DNA of 25,077 nucleotides from Scenedesmus sp. ARA3. Taxonomy: Eukaryota > Chlorophyta > Chlorophyceae > Sphaeropleales > Scenedesmaceae. The notes below the pieces were generated by a model, which was not told where the DNA came from, ran no database searches, and saw nothing but the letters and a program-made list of their open reading frames with translations. How positions within the stretch are numbered: the stretch's first letter is position 1; each line of letters begins with the position of its first letter. The DNA lies in assembly GCA_004335835.1 (NCBI GenBank), contig RWJK01000039.1:1-25077 (forward strand). Direction: 5' to 3'. The translations under genes were made by a program, and so were the position numbers. Below are positions 21,846-25,077 of this stretch, piece by piece.

Positions 21846-23430
21846 CCGCACCATGTTCCCGGACCGCAGTTGCAGGCCACAGCAAGCATACCACCAGCAA
21901 GGTTCCGACACAGGTCACTATTAGAAGTTAATGACTCCACCACTGGGGCTTTAGTTGGGAAAGCTGCAAGTAAGTGCCAGGAGAACTTTTGCTACAGCAG
22001 CAATTGCTGCTGTGCATGTCAGCATGTTTACATGTGCAGTCAGTGGTGCTGTTGCTGCTGGTCCTGCTGCTGTACCAGCGCTCTGCTGCCATTGCCGAGC
22101 TGACTGCTGCCATTTTGCTGATGTTGCACTTCGTCTGCCCCTTGACATGCCATGTCTCACAATGCTGCTGTGATCTGCGATCTGCGCTGCTGCATGCAGA
22201 GGGCTCATCGACGCAGTCCGCCATTCCTGCCTGCTGCCAAGCTCTGCTGCAGCCTGCAGTGCTGGCTCGGCTGGGTGCTGCTTCATTAGACAGCCTGCAG
22301 CTGCCTATTGTCATTGTCAGCACAGGCGGCCATGACATGACAGCAGCCAAGAACCGCATCAAGGGCAGCATGTGCATATGCGGGGTCGCAGGTGCGGCAA
22401 ACTTGGCACATGTGCATGTAGATCGGCCCTAGATTAACAATGTCTGATCTGATCTTTTGCAATTCGTGGCAAGGCATGCAGGAGTGACAGCCAGCACCTC
22501 CTTGCACCTGGCGTTTTGCCGCAGCGGTGTAGAGGCTTGTAAAGGCTTTTACTTGCATCTAGCAAGTGCTCGAAGCTGCTCTCCTTCGATGCCGGAGGTG
22601 GACAGGATTGTTCCCAGTAAAGATTGGTTGTTTCTTGGCTGGCTGGGGCTGAAGATGTTTGTTCTGATTGGCTGCAGGCGGTGCCAACTATGACTGGTTC
22701 CCCGTGAAATGGTTTGCTTGGCTGGCTTTGGCTGAAGATGTTTTTTCTGCTTGGCTGCAGGTGCTGCCAACTATGACTGGTTCCCCGTGAAGATGGGTGT
22801 GCGCAGCACATGCAATATGCTGCTCTGCTTGCCAAAGGATGGCTTATGCCTCCTCTGATGCACTTGGCCCTGGGACAGTCTGTACGCCAGTGCCAACAGG
22901 TGCATCCAGCATGCATGTGTATCCAGCATGTGCTGCAATCCTTGTAATGCAATGTTTTGCTTCGGCTGCAGGAGGTGCCAACTACAATTGATTTCCTGTG
23001 AAGATGGGTGTGCGCGGCTCCACTTCCGTCAAGGACTTCACACGCAAGAGCTACGCCATCAAAGTGGGCAAGGCCAACAGCACCACATCAAGCAAGGTGG
23101 CTTTCCTCGGTGAGCAGCTTGGTAAAACCTTTTGTCTGCATTGCGCCAGTGATGCAGACAAGGCCAACAGCAGCACATCAAGCAAGGTGGCATTCCTCGG
23201 TGAGCAGATTAATAAAACCTTTTGTCTGCATTGCGCCAGTGTGATGCAGACAAGGCCAACATCAGCGCCTCAAGCAGGGTCTCATTCCTCGGTGAGCCGC
23301 AGGTTGAGTACATGCGCATCAAGCCGCTGTGGTGCACTGCACCGTAGAGTCATTGCAACCTGCAAGCACTTGGCCTGCGAGGAACTCCAGTTGTGTTTGT
23401 GCTGTGTCGCCAGTCGCTGTATGATATACA

Positions 23431-23465
<35 letters not shown>

Positions 23466-24612
23466 GCAGGCATGCCCAAGGCCAAGAGCTGGGTGCTGTA
23501 CGCTCCTGAGGGTGACACCGCCATTGTGCGCAACTGGCTGGCATACAGCCTGTGGAGGCAGACTGGCAGGTGCGCGCAGCGGAGGGTGTTATATCATATT
23601 TGAACTAATTGCCTTCCACATCTTGCCAGAGGTGTGCAAGCCTGCCTCTTCTTGTGCTGCGCTGAAGCCTGCTGTAACCTGTGGTGCATCCAACTGAAAC
23701 AAAACCAGAAAAAGAAGGATCAGCAAATCATAGGTGTACATAAGTACAATTGAAAACTCTGTCAGGGTTGCTGCTGCTGCTGCTGCTGCTGCTGCCGCCG
23801 CTGCTGCTGCAGGTGGGGTCCCCGCACCGAGTGGGCAGAGCTGTTTGTGGTGCCCAGCCAAACTGCTTCACTGGCCGACCCTCAGGCCTACTACGGCCTG
23901 TTCATGGGCAGCGAGAAGATCTGGCATGGCAACCATCGCATTGACATCACCAAGTATGATGCATCAAAGGACATAACAGGTGCGCAATGGTCTTATAACA
24001 TGTTGCTTTGCTGGTTGTCAGCGCCTCATGGGCAGTGAGAAGATCTGGCACGGCAAGCACCGCATTGACATCACCAAGTATCACCCAGCAGCAGACATGA
24101 CAGGTGCGCAGTGGTGACGCGACACTATACATCATGTACTCTAGCCCTGTGGCACCTGCCATGGAAAGTAGCATCAAGAACTGCAGTCTTACTCGTTCAA
24201 CCTTGGTCACTGTTGCCGCTGAGGTCTTTTACAGAGTCTTTAATATCTAGTGTGTGTCACGTGTGTTTGTACACATGTGCTGTTTTTTTGAACATAACGT
24301 AACACGATGTAACAAAGAATGTTGCATTGCCATATAACATAACATAACAGGAAATGTGTTCAGCAGGCGGCTTCATCTTCCGCACTGAGCACGGCAAGGC
24401 CAAGCACACCAGCAGCACCGGCTCACAACAGTTGACATCGTTCCAACCACATATCTCATGTTTGTGTGCTGTGCAGGCGGCATCATCTTCCGCAATGAGC
24501 ACGGCAAGGCTAAGGATGTGCCTCAGGTGCTGACGCTGGCCACTAGCCAGGTGCTGCTGCTGGATTACCCGCGCAAGAACGTCAGCGACTCAACCCTCAA
24601 CTACCTCACCAG
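21729..24612 (+). CDS. Secreted CotH-kinase-family protein (3' end beyond window)
   Basis: Exons inferred: 21729-21969, 22200-22391, an exon-3 head (22761-22786, or its twin at 22678-22703), 23004-23109, 23470-23569, 23813-23979, 24477-24612, then beyond. The start MKLALLPLLVLLVQ is a good signal peptide; in-frame ATGs also occur at 21693, 21708 and 21717. A 17-alanine run follows. CotH landmarks in order are LPIVIVSTGG, GVRGSTSVKDFTRKSYAIKV, MPKAKSWVLYAPEGD, VRNWLAYSLWRQTGRW, GPRTEWAELFVVP, YYGLFMGSEKIWHG and GGIIFRNEHGKAKD. CotH proteins are atypical secretory-pathway kinases. The RKSYAIK lysine is the likely nucleotide-binding position by analogy. The proximal exon 3 head (22972) has an in-frame TGA, so either an echo supplies the head or the gene is damaged. 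Introns contain six echoes. Confidence 0.8.
21795..21845 (+). repeat. (GCA)17 coding tract, alanine run after the signal peptide
   Basis: Seventeen pure GCA codons directly after the predicted signal peptide of the CotH-family protein. The uninterrupted tract is probably unstable in length. Confidence 0.9.
22678..22709 (+). repeat. CotH exon 3 head, copy 1
   Basis: Acceptor ggctgcag followed by a frame reading GANYDWFPV. The upstream 55 nt (from about 22623) are also repeated before copy 2, giving an 83-nt tandem unit that covers intron tail and exon head. A gtgaaa donor-like site follows at 22704. Confidence 0.9.
22761..22815 (+). repeat. CotH exon 3 head, copy 2
   Basis: Reads AANYDWFPVKMGVRS and extends further into the exon than copy 1. 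A gtgaag donor-like site at 22787 would allow splicing into the exon body at 23004. Confidence 0.9.
22972..23003 (+). repeat. CotH exon 3 head, copy 3 (contiguous with exon body, nonsense mutation)
   Basis: Reads GGANYN, stop, FPVK. TGA at 22989-22991 replaces the TGG of copies 1 and 2. It runs in frame into the exon body, so this is the ancestral exon head. It is unusable if the acceptor at 22971 is chosen. Confidence 0.85.
23160..23209 (+). repeat. Echo 1 of CotH exon 3 tail with donor
   Basis: KANSSTSSKVAFLG followed by gtgagc, mirroring the true tail KANSTTSSKVAFLG followed by gtgagc at 23110. The unit of about 90 nt includes the first ~45 nt of the intron. Confidence 0.92.
23252..23300 (+). 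repeat. Echo 2 of CotH exon 3 tail with donor
   Basis: The third tandem copy, 92 nt after the previous one, more diverged: KANISASSRVSFLG followed by gtgagc. Frame and donor are intact. Confidence 0.9.
23432..23469 (+). repeat. (CTG)11 tract at the CotH exon 4 acceptor
   Basis: Eleven CTG units then CGCAG, the exon 4 acceptor. It fills the polypyrimidine-tract position. Confidence 0.88.
23771..23812 (+). repeat. CTG/CCG tract at the CotH exon 5 acceptor
   Basis: Eight CTG, two CCG and three CTG units, then CAG as the exon 5 acceptor. Confidence 0.88.
24021..24103 (+). repeat. Echo of CotH exon 5 tail with donor
   Basis: Reads LMGSEKIWHGKHRIDITKY and then HPAADMTG, followed by gtgcgc. The true tail reads FMGSEKIWHGNHRIDITKY and then DASKDITG, followed by gtgcgc at 23980. 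The frame is open across the whole copy and a cag acceptor precedes it (24018-24020), so it could act as an exon. Confidence 0.92.
24367..24404 (+). repeat. Echo of CotH exon 6 head
   Basis: Acceptor cagcag followed by GGFIFRTEHGKAK, mirroring the true head GGIIFRNEHGKAK at 24477. It lies 110 nt upstream. Confidence 0.92.
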
Positions 24613-25019
24613 GTGACACACGTTTTTTGACGGCCTGCTGCTGACCTGTTCCTGCAGAAACATGTTCCAGATGATGTGTGCACAGGTTTGCCAGCCAACA
24701 GCCAATGAAAGGCGTTTGCACCTGAGGGATCTTGGGAAGTGAAGCTGTCCATGTTGGTGTTGTGAAGCTGCCACACATCTGCAGTTATGACTGTTAGACG
24801 TTGGGCCGCTGCAGCTGCTGCTGTTAGTAAGCACAGGCATCTAACGCATTAAACTGGGTGCAAGATGCAGCTCAGGTTGTGCGTGTTGCTGCTGCGGCGG
24901 CGGCGGCTCATGTAGCTGCTGCTTCCGCTGCTGCTGCCAGCTACTTCAACGTTTTTGTTGAAGCAGCTGCTGGCGCCGGGCCTGGGCAACCACAGCAACT
25001 ATGTAACTCAAGTTATGTT

Positions 25020-25021
<2 letters not shown>
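24613..25021 (+). other. CotH downstream intron(s), candidate exon fragments
   Basis: After the gtgaca donor at 24613 no exon is certain. A cag acceptor at 24686 would continue in phase as RFASQQPMKGVCT and then stop, which resembles a further damaged head. A stretch around 24941-25011 (LLAPGLGNHSNY, followed by gtaact) could belong to the next exon, but its phase does not fit cleanly. Confidence 0.3.

Positions 25022-25077
<56 letters not shown>
25022..25077 (+). repeat. (CTG)18 tract running off the window end
   Basis: At least 18 uninterrupted CTG units to the last base. It may be another acceptor-associated tract or a contig break in a repeat. Confidence 0.9.

Noticed and set aside
22623..23300. 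Short spaced repeats that might suggest a CRISPR array
   Set aside because: Units include splice sites and coding frame of the CotH exon, copy number is three, and the context is an intron-containing eukaryotic gene.
250..24404. Echoes as assembly errors
   Set aside because: The copies differ from the true exons at roughly 5-30 percent of positions, many silent. Misassembly of one locus would give near-identical copies. Long reads would settle it.
1..25077. tRNA, rRNA, transposon or viral insertion
   Set aside because: No cloverleaf with conserved boxes, no transposase, reverse transcriptase or terminal repeats, and no viral protein signature seen on either strand.

Overview
This is nuclear DNA from a eukaryote, most likely a green alga of the Chlorophyceae. 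The proteins resemble plant homologues (GPAT9, proteasome PBF1, plant-type LysM protein). Genes are split by many short GT-AG introns with consistent phases. TGTAA, the usual chlorophyte polyadenylation signal, follows two genes, and CAG/CTG triplet tracts are abundant. The genus cannot be fixed from the sequence. All gene models below were built by eye from protein similarity, splice sites and phase continuity, without transcripts.

Layout. Four genes lie on the minus strand: an acetyl-CoA transporter of the SLC33A1/AT-1 family (cut by the window start, starting near 4135); a 118-residue cysteine-rich CX9C protein (4504-5061); a LysM-domain protein (6046-8558); and an unidentified, possibly plastid beta-barrel protein (8866-12878). 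A 448-bp divergent spacer follows. Three genes lie on the plus strand: the 20S proteasome beta subunit PBF1/PSMB1 (13327-16157); glycerol-3-phosphate acyltransferase GPAT9 (17012-20710); and a secreted CotH-kinase-family protein (about 21729 to beyond the window end). These are unrelated housekeeping and accessory functions with no sign of an operon or cluster. AT-1 and GPAT9 are both expected in the endomembrane system, which is probably coincidence.

The striking feature is not a gene. In four of the seven genes the introns hold diverged, truncated copies of the edge of the neighbouring exon, usually with its splice site. I call them exon-edge echoes and count about nineteen. Head copies (acceptor plus exon start) always lie upstream of the true exon. 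Tail copies (exon end plus donor) always lie downstream. This is what tandem duplications across exon-intron junctions would leave. In GPAT9 one echo differs from the true exon at ten positions, all synonymous. In the CotH gene the true exon head carries an in-frame TGA while its two upstream echoes are intact, so the echo may have taken over and created a new intron. The window may therefore show intron and splice-site evolution in progress.
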